Origin: Nymphaea colorata
Taxonomy: Eukaryota; Streptophyta; Magnoliopsida; Nymphaeales; Nymphaeaceae
NCBI RefSeq assembly: GCF_008831285.2
Contig: NC_045142.1
Span: 7,974,713 to 8,038,712 of the forward strand
Direction of reading: 5' to 3'
DNA: 64,000 bases
A program made the translations under genes and the position numbers. This document shows positions 22,826 to 36,621 of this stretch, piece by piece. The stretch's first letter is position 1. Each line of letters begins with the position of its first letter. The notes below the pieces were generated by a model. That model ran no database searches, was not told the origin of the DNA, and saw only the letters and a program-made list of their open reading frames with translations.

Positions 22826-25326
22826 CGGCGGGTCGGATTCGGGTCCGGATCATATTCAAATTCGGTCCATCTATCTTGAGGTGCAAAATTGCTCCCTAGC
22901 CCCTTAGCTTTAAGCTATGGTCCAAAGGAATGCCTCCGACTTTCTCTCTCTTTTTTTTTTGGTAAAAGTGAGAATGGGTGTTTCGAATTTTAAAAATAAA
23001 CATTAAAAAAACATAAATATGGATAAGTTCCAAACTATCATGATTTATAAATGGAACTTTTTCTTGTTCCTGTCAACAAAACTTGGAGTTGTACAACAAA
23101 ATTGAAAAAAAAAAAATCTGGTTTAAATTTCACCTCTTTTCTAACATTTGCCTTGGTTGACTCACTGTCCCACATCAGAAGAGTAAGAGTGTGTTCTGAA
23201 TTGCAAATTTGGAAGACGGCGATGCAAACACGGGACACATGGAATCAAACAAGAAAAGCTTTCACGTGCTTGTCTGTTCTACTGAAATCAAACAATGGAC
23301 AAAAGCACCGTTGTTGCTCGTGGAACAGCTGCACCAGTTCCTAAGAATAGCAGAGCAGGACATCTTATTCATCTTGCTCCGGGAACAGTTAACTAAACAA
23401 GGTCTTCGGTTCCAAGTTTTTGGTAAAGATAACAATAGACACTTTTGGGTTTCCTTCCAGTGTTTGTGCATGTGATCCATGCGATCAGAAAAGGTAAAAG
23501 CTGGTTTTTACTCATTTCCAAAGACAAAGTTATTATAATTTAAAAATTAAGTTCTATATTTTTAATGTTTACTTAGGAGAAACCACTTTTAACATAAAAA
23601 CCCCAAAATCATATTCTTACACCTCTAAGATTCTGGCTTGTTTCGAGGCTTGAGCGGATCTACAGTACACCCTTCAACTTGAGAACACAATAACGGTCAT
23701 AGGATTTGAACCTTGAACCCCTTGAATGTGAACTGCCTGCCCGGTTGCATTGCACGTCCTGAAGCGAAGTAATGCCCTATTTTAATTCATGTTGTTAAAA
23801 CAATAAAAGAAGACGATGATCTTAACATGGTGTTTGGGATAGAGGTCCCTACGTCCACAAAGTTATCTAACTCCCCCTCACCATTCATCAAGAGCTGAGA
23901 TGAGCCGACTTTGAACTGTGTGAAGTTTTCGAGTAACATGAGGTAACCGAGAGAAGAGAACTCAACATGCGCTGCTCCCAACTTATGCTGACCCAATGTC
24001 TGATTAATTGGAAAAGGAGTGCAGCCACTTTAATTTCGAGTTTTCTAACCATCCTTTGGTATTCGAGCAGCCAAAAATATGAGGTAGATGCAAGCAGTAC
24101 ATGGTCTAAAGTTTCTGAAGAAGCCGAGGAGCTGCTCCTCTATGAAAAATGAGAACCCTTCTTCCATTTCTAGCAGTTTGGCCGCAGAATTTCAGAAAGG
24201 TAATAGTCACCGATCATTCTACTAGTTCTTTGTGTCCGCGGTCAGATAGCTGCCCAATGTCGTAAAAGACATACTATAATGTGTATCGGTCGGGCCGACT
24301 TATACAATATATCATAATATATCCTAAGTGTAGCATGACACACCGTAAAATTAACTTTTTTAATTCATAAACAATTAAAAAAAAACGAAAACCAGAGAAA
24401 AATTCTATCTAACAGCCTTTTCAGGGTATTATCTTAACGACGTAAATAGACTACACAACTTAAAGATAGATCATTCATCGGGTAAACAGGGAAAGAGGTG
24501 ATGGTGGGACAGTTTCTCTCGAAGTACGTACCAGAAATTTTGACATGAGAAAGCTGCTGGAGCAGTCACAGAATGGCGATTTTTCCTGCATCGTATATCC
24601 CAAGTCATTCTTGGTCATAATGTCCTTTTTTGTGGCGGACGGAAAGGTTGGTTCAAGCAGCGAATTAAAGTCACTTTTTACAGGGAAATTGCAAAGCTTT
24701 TCCTTTAGTAGTGCCGAAGCATTCTTCAAAGAATAGATAAATCATTCGATAACAAACCATGTCAAAATACTGCAGGAAAAGCTAATATGCAGGCAAGTGT
24801 CGGGGAACTTCTTTCCCCTTCATTGCATGGACAATGAATTCTCTGTCTCAACGGCTTAGTCTGCCCGAGGCTCTCAGTATGCCTTGGTCATATGTTGCCA
24901 ACATTGACACAATCCCTTTTTGTCCATGGAGATCATTGATACAAAATTCAACAATAGAGGAATTCCAAAATATATTTTGTATCATCCTGGAACACTGACT
25001 GAAAAAAAAAAAAACCTCCAAATGTTCGAAATCTAAGGAATAAGACAAAACTCCCAAAACTGCACCCTAGATAGGGTGAAAACCCACCACCTCAAATTGG
25101 GTGATTTTATGCAAGATATGGAATCTTGGCAGGAAAAACTATACAATTATTCCGGGAATCAAAAAGTGGGTGATGCAACCAACGAGTGGTAATTAGAAAA
25201 TAAAAGTATCTGGCCTCTCCACATGAGAGCTTGGTTCTCCAGTTCTAAAAAGCCTGTTGATGCTGAAGAAGACATGCAGATTGAATTACCACATCTTCGA
25301 CCTCACTTTTTTCAGTTGATGCATCT
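22826..25326. other. Intergenic region between ATP synthase d and eIF2B delta
   Basis: It contains the upstream region of the ATP synthase d gene and the 3' UTR of eIF2B delta. Several frames of 60-97 codons occur, but none resembles a known protein or continues through plausible splice sites. Nothing further is supported. Confidence 0.4.
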
Positions 25327-28300
25327 CTATATCAAAGAACGTGATCCACCATACTCTCTGACAATGACTGGGACACTAGTTGGTGGAATCTGCAGAGAAG
25401 AGAATCGCATCAAATCACCTTATCATGGAAAAAAGAAAGATAATGACAAGCAGAACTATACAGAAAGAAAAATGCAATGCTAATGCTGTATTTTCCTAAA
25501 GATTAAACATAAATTTTTGAGTGCCTAGGGAACTATACACGCTTCTTTCTCTTTCACCTCTTGTGCACATGAACAATTTAAACATTAGCATTACATGGGA
25601 ATCTCCACAAGTGCATTGACCAAGACAGACAGACAAGGGAGAGCATTTAGTGCCACAGGAGTTTTTTTACGCAAACCTTTCTACCAAAAAAGCAACAGGT
25701 TGAGGAAGACAGAGAGGTAATATGAGGTGCCCTTTATTATCTAAATTCTCAGCATCGTTGTACCATATTCCATATATTTTGTGTTCAAATTTCAAAGAGG
25801 AAAGACAACAAAGAGCACAGGTGAACATGAATTCTGGACAAACTGTGAACTCACAAGCAACCAAGACTCAGTAGGAGAACTAACAAGCTGGCACAAAGTT
25901 CATAAATAGCATACTTCTGTGACAACTCATATCTATTCTGGTTCCAAATAATCCGAATCATAAGAGGCATATTAAAAAAGGTCATCTACTGAACTGTTGC
26001 CACAATAATTTCCATTTTATTAGCAACAATAAGCATGCATGATGAAGTTTGGAGACCATAAAGTCAATCAGATTGCTCACCATTCCATAGTCAGTGATTA
26101 TCATTGACACATAATCTGCAGGGGTTGCATCATAACTGCATCAATAGGATACAAGAATCAATGAATATCCATGGAGAAGCGACTAAAAAACTAGGCAACT
26201 AAAAAACTAGGCAACTAAAAAACTAGCAAATAAAAAAACTAATTTTCAAGGTTTCCATGTTTCCAACCACATACATCAGATTCAGGAGATGCAAATTTTC
26301 CTTATCAGCCCAGTTGTCCAAATGGTTCAACTCCTTTCTTCCAGAAACTTTTGAGATTGCATCTGGATCCCCTGCAGAACAAGAAAAAGCAAGCTAAGTT
26401 CCTGAACTTGCACGCAGTACAGGTCAAACTAACTACTATTAACATAACAAAAGGTAAAGCAAACCAAACTTGCCTACCAAGTTCATTAGAGCATATAGAG
26501 TCAAGCTGGACCCTTTCATGGAACTTATAAGCTTCACAACATATCAACACAGGAACTCGAAAAGCATGAGCCACCATGGCAACACATGCTGTTCCAACCC
26601 TCGAGTAAACAATTCCATTTGACAACACTGAAGCAGCTCCTAGAAAGACCCTCGTTACTTCATGCATAACATAAGAAATTGCATTTATATGGGTATAGGT
26701 ACAGCTGATACCCTTTGCCAACAGACGTCTAAGTAATTTCTGACCTTCATGCTTCGGACGTGAATCCACTACTACAACACGAAATTTTTTACCAAGTTCA
26801 TGAGCATATTCTATTATCATTTCAACCACACAGGCTGAGCCATATGTTAGTAAGACGTCTCCATCCCTGATCTTGGTTACTGCATGCCCAACAATCACCT
26901 TATCAGCAAGCACTATTTTTTCATTAATGAAACGGTCAATATCTGACTGCAGTGTAGATTTTGCTTCTGATTCCGTTAGCGCCAATGACAGCTTAGATAT
27001 GCGATCTTTGAGAAACCTAATGGCATTCCCCATGCTGATTGAAAGTGGCCTACAAGATATGAGAAAACTAATATAGCTGTTGATTTTGGCAGTCAAATCT
27101 CGCACCAATGCTTTCTCTGGTGGTGTTTTATAGTCCTTGATGGCTTCCTGAAATGCTAAAAGCATTGCTACACAACGTGCATTACCACCGACAATATCAC
27201 CAGACAGATATTGCAAACCTACCTGAAAATTATAAAAGAAGAGATGCAGTATTAGTACATACATCTAGAACACGAAAGAGAGTCAACATGGCAATAAGTA
27301 GAAATGCAACACATGCAAAACAACCACTGTCATATTTATAGGAAGACATGGTTGTCCATAATGTGTAGGCTGTACTATTTTCTGCTCAAATACAAGCTTA
27401 TCTAGTGATTAAAAAAAAAAAATACGCAATTTGACAGTTTCCACTAGCAGCACCAGAAAGTAATAAAGCTAACAAAATGGAAATTACAATAATAATAATA
27501 AAAATGGGTGACATGATGAAGAAACATCTTTGTTGCTTGAGTAATTTCTGTACATAGAGAAATAAGGGTACATTTACATAAAATAGAATGCCACCTTGTA
27601 CACTGCAGGGTGAGGATGCATTTGATGGCCATGATCAGAGTGAAAGAATTTGGATTCAAGGTCAGGAAGCAGAGTTCCATGGACATATTGAGGTAGATGT
27701 CTAAACAACTCGACTCGGTTTCTACTTTCTGTCTGTTTCACTAGTGCACGTTTTTTTGCCTTTTCAACCCGTTGTGTATCATCAAACTGCATCCTTGGGG
27801 GAGGAACATCCTTCTTTTTCTCCTTCTCAGGGAGCCGGTCAGGAGTCTTTTTATCTGAGAATGCAGCAGCACCTCCTATAGATGTTCCATCTTTCTTTTT
27901 TGAGGGTGGTGGTGGTTTACCATCCTTAGATGGTTTTGCGCCTGTAGATGTCACACCACTTGCTTTGCTTCCACCTACAACAAGAATCAAGTAACAAGTA
28001 AGAAGATAGTTTGACCAGACAAATCTAGCAACCAATTTATCTCCCAGCAATCCATGTCACAGTTTAGGTAATGGCAGACCTCCTTTGATGATCTTGTATG
28101 AACAAATTTCTTGACAGAATGACGACTATGAGTGGACATTTGATTCCAGGTGCTTCCTGCAATGATCTATGACATGCATGTTTCCAGTAGTTGGAGGCTC
28201 AACTAAGCTCCACTTTATAAATATTGAAACCAAGTTGGATAACAAAGCCATATTCATCCTGCAGTTATTCTTTTCCTGGCCTCAAAATTTTCAATTGTTT

Positions 28301-29788
28301 TAGCTCACAGGCAAATAGGATGGACTTTTAATACCGGTAACAGCCTTCCCTAATGATAAATGTAGTCAATGCTCTTACATTCTACCTAACTCTCTAAAAG
28401 ATCACCTGGAAATCATCTTCAGTTGCAGGGACCTACTTCTGTTTCTGAACCCTCTACAAGAAAAAAGACCTGCAAACTTCTTGCAATTTCTCTCCATCTT
28501 CTTATTCAAAATGGTCCCCCTATACTTCTCTTCTACATTGATAAGACTATGATATGTAAATTCAACACAAACAAATTAAAACTGAAAACATACAAATGAA
28601 GTCAGATATATACCTGTCTCTTTTGCCGCAGCCTTTGCTGCTCGTTGGGCCTCCTGAAGTGCACGTCTCTCTGCTTTAGAAGTCTTCTCTTTTAGAGGCT
28701 TCAAATATGTAGCATTGCCTCTTTCTGATTCTTTTGGGTCTCCAGTAACCACTTCTAACAAGAAAACAAGTTATCAAATGATTTCTGTCTTCCAAACAAA
28801 AAAGCTACAAAAGAAAAACTATTATTTCCAAAATACAAAGATAATTTCGTCTAGACATTTTAATAGATCAGAGAATAACCAAATAAGACACCAGACTTCT
28901 ATCTAACTTATCACAGATCAACTTCTTACAGTCCGCAGACCAAAGATATGCAGTTTTAAACAGAATTATGCATGTAGCTCAAAAACTTCTTGCTACTGGA
29001 AATTCAGAACCTGCTCAATTTCTGAACTACCACATACACCAGTAACAACTTCTGATACTCAGATCAAATAAATTGAACCTCTCTAATTCTATTCTTGCTC
29101 AATCTCAAGCTATGAGGAATGTAATAACCCATCACAGTCAATAAGCATTGTAGAAATTTGAATACCAACTTTTGGGTTAAGATGTGTGATAAAAAACATT
29201 TTAGAAGTATCTAACTCAAACATAATGTTGTGAATCAAGAATCAAGAATCAAGAAGAACATTTGCATTGGACACCTGAAGATGTCTTCACCGACGAAACA
29301 GTAGCCAAATTTCTTTGTTCAGGGAACCCAGATGTCGGAAGAGAAGCGGAACGCTGAACGAAATCTTCCGTCTTCCCAGCCCCACCAACACTAGCAGACA
29401 CCGTTCTAGAGACCCAACGAGGTGACTCAGAGAAGTCCAGGGAAGTAACACTCTCATTCTTGCTCGACGGAGAAGGCCCTGGTGATGTACCTAAAGCACA
29501 GTCTGATGGATTGTAGCTTCCCACAGAGGCATTGCTGCTCAGCCTCTGGAGACAAGAGGATGGGACCGGAACAGGGGCTGCCCGCATTGCTTCCACCAGG
29601 TGACGAGGAGGTGGAATCATCACAGGAGAAAGTGAATTCCCAACCGGCGACATATCACTGATCAAAGGGGGGTCTTCCTCTGTTCCAGCAGCATCTAAGG
29701 GTGAGCGCATCTGTTCGGAAGTTGTCACAAACCCAACCTGCCGCACCTTTGGGTCGATCACAGCCCGTGAAACCCTTCTGGAATCCAT
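25327..29788 (-). CDS. Translation initiation factor eIF2B subunit delta, 7 coding exons, 664 aa
   Basis: Exons: 29788-29275, 28754-28614, 27974-27595, 27222-26478, 26371-26275, 26135-26081, 25389-25327. All are GT-AG and the frame is continuous to TAG. eIF2B recharges eIF2 with GTP; delta belongs to its regulatory subcomplex in the cytosol. The N-terminus MDSRRVSRAVIDPKVRQVGF is the typical plant start. A low-complexity, Lys/Glu-rich linker follows (about 172-290). The conserved IF-2B fold spans roughly 320-655, with YVHGTLLPDLE, HPAVYKVGLQYLSGDIVGGN, VVVVDSRPKHEGQ and DYGM-IPPTSVPVIVREY. ATG 29788 is chosen because the frame upstream holds only GTG. The length fits plant orthologues. Confidence 0.94.
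26187..26240. repeat. Short tandem repeat in an eIF2B delta intron
   Basis: The words ACTAAAAAACTAGGCA occur about three times in a row with a period of 17 bp, ending in a variant ACTAGCAAATAAAAAAACT. It is intronic, between the last two coding exons. Confidence 0.8.
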
Positions 29789-31009
29789 GGAGGAAACTCT
29801 ATGCACACTTCAACCCAATGTTGTCAAATGTGATGAGGCAAAGCAATGCGTTGAGCCTTTAAAGGAAGATGAGATGCAGCATAAGCTTCAGGACCAAAAT
29901 TGTGAATTATATATATTCATAAAAATAATGTCAGAAATGAAAAGCAACTAAACTGACAAGTATATAAGTAGAGAACAATGTGAAAAACCATATTTAGCTT
30001 GTGTTAATAACACTACATGGTCCATAGCTTCATACACATATCACACATGCACATCCATTCCATAATCAAGTCATATTTACAATCAAAGGTGGAACAAGTT
30101 AAATCTACAATTACAGAACAATATTGAAAACAACTCAAATAAATGTCGGGCAACCCTTAACGACCTGTCCCAGTAATACCTTCTATGTGACAAAAATTTC
30201 TTGTGGGGTAATTCCCAAATCAACTTCTCCTAAATAATACCGTCTAATGTAGTTTAATTACACAATAATCCACATCCACATTCACAAATCACATAGGAAA
30301 CAACTCACACAGACATAGGACTGAAGCAATACCTTCTATGCATATATATTTCAAGGAAAATCAGACAAATAACATTGTTAATGATCACCATATAACTTTG
30401 TTAACAACCTAAGAAAATAAAAGTTAGTCTAGTTCATTCTAAAGAAATAAAAGTAACTTTCTTCATCTCTATGTTGTCAAGGCACCCAGGCAGCGGGCCT
30501 AGCGCCTAGGCAAGAAAGGCAACCCTTTTTTTAAAATTTTTTTAGTTATGTTAATATGTCAAGTTATTTTGATTAACTATCACTAATATTTGAAATGTGG
30601 AGAGTAGTAATATAACAAGCATAATGAAGTTAAACAATAAAAAATTAATTGTTGACTTCATTAAATATGCAAAATCAATGGAAGTTTAACATTACTCATT
30701 AAATGTAATCTACTATAAGAAACAATAGAAAAAAAAAAATCTAATCTCTAGAAGAAGGAATGTAAATCCACAAGAAGGCTTTAATCCATCTACACTTAAA
30801 GAAAGATGTAATATAATAAAAAAGACTAACAGTACATAATAGTATACATGTAAGTACACAACAGTAACAATACATATAAGTGCATAACCATACTAACACA
30901 TACATATAACAGGTATCACAATACTTCATATTATATAATACGCTAACAGTATATACATATGATAGGTTGATGCAATACCATATAACAGGTGTAATGGACT
31001 GTATGTAAC

Positions 31010-31015
31010 AGTGTG

Positions 31016-31052
<37 letters not shown>
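31010..31052. repeat. Compound GT/TA microsatellite
   Basis: A short GT run is followed by about 14 TA units, within the AT-rich core of the 1.4-kb element. Confidence 0.9.
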
Positions 31053-31445
31053 CTATAACACATATTACAATACAATTTAACATAATAGTATATACATATA
31101 AGTTTATAACAGGTATAACAAATTAATAATACATATAACTATATGATATAAGTACGTAACATAACCATACTAATGTATGTATATATATAACAGGTATGAC
31201 GTATAACAATACTATATAACAGACTAAGTCACTAACAATATAAAGTATATACATATAACAGTATACATATAACAGCGTAATCAACATAACAATACATATG
31301 ATGTAATCAACACAAAATAAAGTACACAACAATATATACTCAATTAAGAAACTTTAATTGAAAGGAAGGTGACTTTTTCACTTTCCCATGGACTAGGCGT
31401 GTTGGCGACACCTTAAGTGCCAACACATATCCCATCGCCTAAGTG

Positions 31446-31807
31446 CTATGTCACATGGATGCGGGTGCGAGTATCGGTGTGGGTGCAGATGCAGGTGTGG
31501 ATACGGCAAATTTCAAAACAAAATTAGGTGCAGGTGTGGTGAGGATGTATATATATGCGTGTGTATATATGTGCATAAATCATATGTTACATAGTTATTT
31601 AACTGCTTAGTAGCCTTATTTATCTATATTTAGATATGAACTTTTTGTATTAGATATAGTTTAGTTATGTGCACAATTAAAATGGTTAGTTTTGGCCCAA
31701 TTCAGTAGACCAAACCAAATGTGCTGTGTCAGAGAAGCACCAGCACCAGCGTTGACATGGGTGTGACATGGGTGCAGCAGCCATTTAGAAGCAACCATGT
31801 GACATAG
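31446..31807. mobile_element. Nested 362-bp MITE with perfect 13-bp inverted ends and 8-bp duplication
   Basis: The element starts CTATGTCACATGG and ends CCATGTGACATAG, perfect inverted ends. CCTAAGTG flanks it on both sides (31438-31445 and 31808-31815). Comparison with the related copy at 63041, which reads through CACTTAGGCAATGG without it, shows the empty site directly. The interior starts with GTGCGGGTGCG-type repeats and is T-rich. The 8-bp duplication suggests hAT-type transposition. Confidence 0.85.
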
Positions 31808-33968
31808 CCTAAGTGGTGGACTTAGGCGGCGGGTGTGGACTCACACTTGGTCCACGCCCAGGCGAGGCCTTAACAACATAGCTTCATTTATAATCGCTTC
31901 TCTCATAAGTAACAACTTATCCAAGTAAGCTGAAACCCAAGGGAAAGGGGGAGAAAGTTTAAAATGTTAATATCCCACATGGTACCACAATATCCGCAGT
32001 TTATGTTGCTAAATGTAAATTGAGCATATTTCCATTTTCCTAAATAGATATAGAGCATAACTAGGGAAATTTGAAGAATCAATTCAATATCATAATACAC
32101 AAAGTAACATAAAAGCCATGAACATCGACTTTTGCAAGGGCAGTCAAAATTTTCAAAGGAAGAAAACCACATTTTCCTGATTAATCATTTTCCAGAAGTA
32201 AATTTGACAAACAGGATGAAGTTCACAGAGATAATTTACTTCATGAGACAATTTCATTCTGATAATAAAACAAAAGAAAAAAGGAAACAAGAAGCCAATA
32301 TAAGCACTAAAATTAGAAAAAAGTAATGGGATAAGGTGATGGGAAAAGAAGAACAAATAAGTTCAGCAGATGAAAAGTGGGTGCTTATAGATCAAGGAAG
32401 GAACTGTTCCCAAAACAATGAACAATTAGTTAAAACAATAACAAAGGGCATAAGTGCAAATGGCATAAGTGGAAAGGGCAGGGATTGGGTATAGATGAAA
32501 AGCGCTTTGAGTACAAAGTACCTCTGTTATAAATTTCAAGTTTTCAACACAAGGAATGAATATTATCACAGGCCTCTTCTATTAGAACAGATCAAATTGG
32601 AAATCCATTTTGACACCAAGCAAGTTACCAAACTATTCATTGAAAATTGAAATATATATGCAGTTTGAGGAATGACTCTCAAATATATTTCAAATTCGAA
32701 GTCAAACTTGAGAACCAAAAGAAACATCGACTTGCTTCATTCGATTCATCAGAAATTTGATCATGAAAGAGAGTGTTTCCTGTGGTGGTGCACCTAGGGA
32801 AATGAAAATCAAATGATAGAAATAGGGAAAACAAATAGAAGTTGCCATTGTGCAAAAGAGTTGACACGAAGTGGACAAAACAGGGAAAGGACAGTGGTGT
32901 GGCAGAGGAGGAGTATGGCGGTGGGTCGGCCAGTGGAGGTGCAACTGGAAGCCAATGTATCATCAGCCGAGGGGCGATCGAGCAACAATGTATGGTCAAC
33001 AGCCGAGGGCCAATCGGGCAGCAATGTATGGTCAACGGAGGGATTTGATGGCATCACGGTGGAGAGAGAATGAAAAAAAAAGTGAGTGAGATACCGTTTG
33101 ATTGCACCTTTTGTTTTGGAGGGGAAAGATTTCTAGAGAAAGTTCCCCTAATAGAGGGTGGAAGAGGGGGGATTCCTCCTACTTCCATATTCAAGGTATG
33201 TTTGATGAACCAAAGAATTTTCTTCTAGAAAAGTTTTAACGTGTTTGATGATCAAGCACAAGGAGAAGGGGAGAAACACTGACCGTTACGCGCGCAAACT
33301 GTTGTATGTTATTTGTTTTCAATGATCGCTGATTTTTCATAAATGAACTAGCCCAATTACATGAAACCAGAGAAATTATTCACGTAAGCTACCATCAAAT
33401 TGAACTAATTTCACTCAAGAATCAAGAGACAAGACAAAAGTTCCATATAAGTTCAGTCTACTATTGCCTGACCTATCTTCTGTTGCTGTACATTTCGAGT
33501 TGGAACTACAGAACTGTTTTTAACCCAGTCCAATGCATCAGCAAATGAGTTTTTTAATCTGTTATCTATTTGCCAACAAGTTATAGATTCTTGACAAATT
33601 CAAGAGCTTACCGGAAAAAAGTAGCAATCCTACCCAACGATACCTCTGAAGCATTCCAGCAAACACCAACTGTAAAATCACAATTTTCAGACAGAAATCT
33701 ATGCAAACACGACCTAGTTGACTCCAAAACAAAGTATAGAAATGAATAACTTGGAGAAACTGAAGAGAAAAGCAAACAGAGGGGTCGGCAGAAATATAGA
33801 CTGTCCAATTGGAACATTGCAGACAAAAATATGCAGAAATGGAAGAAAGGGAAGCCGATTTTAGGATCGGCTGATGGAAAAAGAGGACTGCAAGTCCTCT
33901 ATCAAAAGCCCTTTTTAAAACCGTCGACTCTGGGCTTTCCTTGGCATCACACGTATCAAGAGGGGAAC

Positions 33969-33971
<3 letters not shown>

Positions 33972-34014
<43 letters not shown>
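33972..34014. repeat. (GA)n microsatellite next to a donor-like site
   Basis: About 21 GA units. On the minus strand the CT tract starts about 13 bases after the candidate donor GAG|GTAAGG at 34029/34028, in the putative leader of eIF2B delta. Confidence 0.9.
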
Positions 34015-34021
<7 letters not shown>

Positions 34022-34150
34022 TCCTTACCTCTCAGCGACGGGATGCTGCCGGTGCTGCGTCCACGGGCTCCCTCGGCCTTCCCCTCTTAGGCGAAAACCT
34101 GAAACTCATCTCCGCTCATAAAACCAGCGAAGCCGAGCCTTTCATCGACG

Positions 34151-36621
34151 AATGAAGAACTCAGTCGGTGTGCTCCATATTTTCCTCCAATTTTTCACGG
34201 TCCCCGTTGCTATTTGACAAGGAGATTGTAGGGTCACGTCTGTGGGGAGGCCACCATCTTCTCGACGGACCCAGGTCCAGGGGTGAAGCGCTTCCTCCTT
34301 CAGAACGAAGGAAAGCTGTGGTGCCGCCGCCGCGCCACTGTGGCTGGTGACGCTGCGGCGATGTGGTGGGGGCACATTTACCGGGTTCGGACCCCTCGGT
34401 TCTGACTCAGGGTTGGGATGAACTCGAGCTCCGGAGTAGGGCCATGTCGACATCAACCGGTGGGGTGGCACTAGAACTGTTTTTTATTAAAGGAGTCAAA
34501 TTAAAGTTTTTAAATTTTAATAGAAACGAAATATTTTTTTTTAATTTTTATATATGATAAATAATTTTTTTTAAATTCATATATAAATTTTAATTTTTTT
34601 TTTAAAGTAGGGCCAGGGCCTTAGGCCCTCCCTTGACAATAGTAGAGCTATGTGGGCTGGTATGATTACCAATGCCAGCCAACACTAGTGCTTGACAAAT
34701 TTTACTAGGAAGGAATTGAACTTGGGCTCAGCTAGATGTAATGTCCACACCAAACTCACGTCAATGTCCCATAGGCACCAAACTCATATAAAAAACTCAA
34801 GCAAATCCTGATTTAAAAAAACTCAAGGAACTTCTTCCAAGCTACACAGAGAGTAAATAGGAGGAGGAGGAGAAGAATGAAGAGAAGATATAGACACCCT
34901 CTTGCTAACGGATCAATTAACTGCAGTTGTACTTGACATTTTCTGCTTGCGAAGAGTTTTTTGCATGGATCGACTATGTCTATAATGGTTCAATGAATGC
35001 ACATTGGTATGATGTTTATTGAACTGTTGGATTCATTGCTTTGATGAGTATTTAATATTTGTAAAATGATGTTACACACAGAGTCGCGTTTGATTACCAT
35101 GAATCTCAAATCCATGGTTTTGAGGTCTGATCCTTTCCGGAGGGCTGCGAAGATGTGGCAAAAAAGATGATATCTAAGAGAATTGTACCGCTTCATGCTT
35201 TCGAATGTGGTATAACTAGTTACTTGCTTATTTGAAATATGCATGATGTATTTGTGCAACGTACACATTCTCATGTCATGTAAGTCTTAGATTTATTATA
35301 TATGCATTCAATGAGAATAACAATGTAATCTGGGAAACTTATTGAATGTATGAAAATATACTGATAGTGTAATCTTTATTTCGCAAGTAAATTTAACACA
35401 TCATAGCTGCTGAGGAGATCTAGTTGAGCAATCTGAGGATCAATGGCCTACACACGTACACTTTTTCATATTTTTGACTTGTTTATAGGTTGACGATCTG
35501 CATTATTCAAATGGCTCTCTGGCTAGTTCAAAGTATTTTGGGATACCATCTATGTAAAGAGCATATTGGATTGTGCTTAATATTAGGACAAGTTGTAACT
35601 GCAGTCTTCAGGAACCCACTTTATCTGCTTAAGACAAATTGTGCTATGCGCCAACCATGCAGGCAACTCCCTATGATGTTCTCATGGTATAACCGGTTGT
35701 GCCATATGCTACATATATCGGCGAACTTTCTTTATCATTCCAATTACATCCATGCTCTGCGTAGGCAATTGATGGTTAAAGTTTGATCTCTATACGGCAT
35801 GCCAACATACAAGTTCCACCGCAAGGCCGTAAATCTTAGTGCCATAGAGCCACAAAACAACTAATGAAGGTAGCCAAACCACCAACCTATAAATCCAGAA
35901 TTATCAATGGGGCTCCATAGATATGAGAGCAAAGTCGAACAAGTTATAGGATTTCAGGAATAGTTGATTTCATTTTCTAACTGTAATGGAGGTCTGCGTG
36001 AACTCTTACTTTTGTTCTCATGGGTGCAACCATCCTGTTTCTCATCTAGATTCAAATTAGTGATCGGTTCGTAGAGAGCAGGAGAAACTGATGAAGGCAT
36101 ACGATGCCCTCTCATGACTTTGACTTCCAAACAGAAGCTAAACCCTTTCTATAACATTCCAAATAATTCATGCTTTCAAACATGGAGTAAGAGAAGAAAT
36201 TTTATCATGAAGACCAACAAATATGAGCAAGCATCTAAGGCAGGCCACAAAGTTAAGACCACTATTTAATGTGAAGAAAAGCGATGAGTAGATGTCAAGG
36301 AAACAAATGGCAAATGCTTGAAAGCGATTCATATCTTGGCTTCCTTACATGCCCACTAACAAAAATCGTCACGCTCCAAAAAGTTTTTTGACTCGTAGTT
36401 AAAATGCGTTGCGTTGATAAGGTAAATGACAACCTTTTCAAAGTAGGTTTTAGAGTCATATCCATCTCCCTATCAGATTTCAACAGCAAAATAATGACAA
36501 AATCATTTAAGAGGCACGCCCAGTTTATAGAAAAACTAGTTGTATCATAGCATTCATCAATGGCTTATAAACCTACAGACAATGTTTGACAGTTTGAGAA
36601 TGCAAATAAATGATCGTATGT
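34151..36621. other. Intergenic region between eIF2B delta and UMP1
   Basis: 34151-34470 is GC-richer and may be promoter of the putative eIF2B delta leader exon. 34470-34640 is an AT-rich stretch ending in a GGGCCAGGGCCTTAGGCCC palindrome, perhaps a MITE remnant. A plus-strand frame at 35490-35786 (98 codons) was not recognised. No gene is supported. Confidence 0.4.

Larger units (their letters stand above)
30469..31881. mobile_element. 1.4-kb element with inverted ends, host of a nested insertion
   Basis: It begins CTATGTTGTCAAGGC and ends GCCTTAACAACATAG: a 15-bp terminal inverted repeat with one mismatch. It is flanked by CTTCATCT (30461-30468) and CTTCATTT (31882-31889), a 7/8 match that fits an 8-bp duplication. 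The ends are rich in GCCTAGGC-like palindromes, and the core is extremely AT-rich with ATACATATAACAG repeats. No intact transposase is present. A related copy lies in opposite orientation at 63041. Confidence 0.7.
29789..34150 (-). other. Upstream region of eIF2B delta, possibly a 4.2-kb leader intron
   Basis: A minus-strand donor of consensus type (GAG|GTAAGG, exon end at 34029) lies in a GC-richer block, and an acceptor (TGCATAG|AG) lies about 10 bases before the eIF2B delta ATG. Joining them would give a non-coding first exon of about 120 bases (34150-34029) and a 4.2-kb intron holding nested transposons. This is inference from splice-like motifs. A second donor-like site (CCG|GTAAGC) at about 33612 leaves room for another small exon. 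Confidence 0.35.

Noticed and set aside
29789-29806. Extension of eIF2B delta upstream of MDSRRVS
   Set aside because: The upstream codon in this frame is GTG, not ATG, and plant homologues start at MD(S/P)RRVSR.
32679-33089. Overlapping frames of 68-118 codons on both strands
   Set aside because: They come from a locally repeated sequence (GTATGGTCAAC and CAGCAATG words) and resemble no protein.
35490-35786. 98-codon plus-strand frame
   Set aside because: No recognisable motif; another frame of the same DNA looks equally protein-like but is broken by stops.
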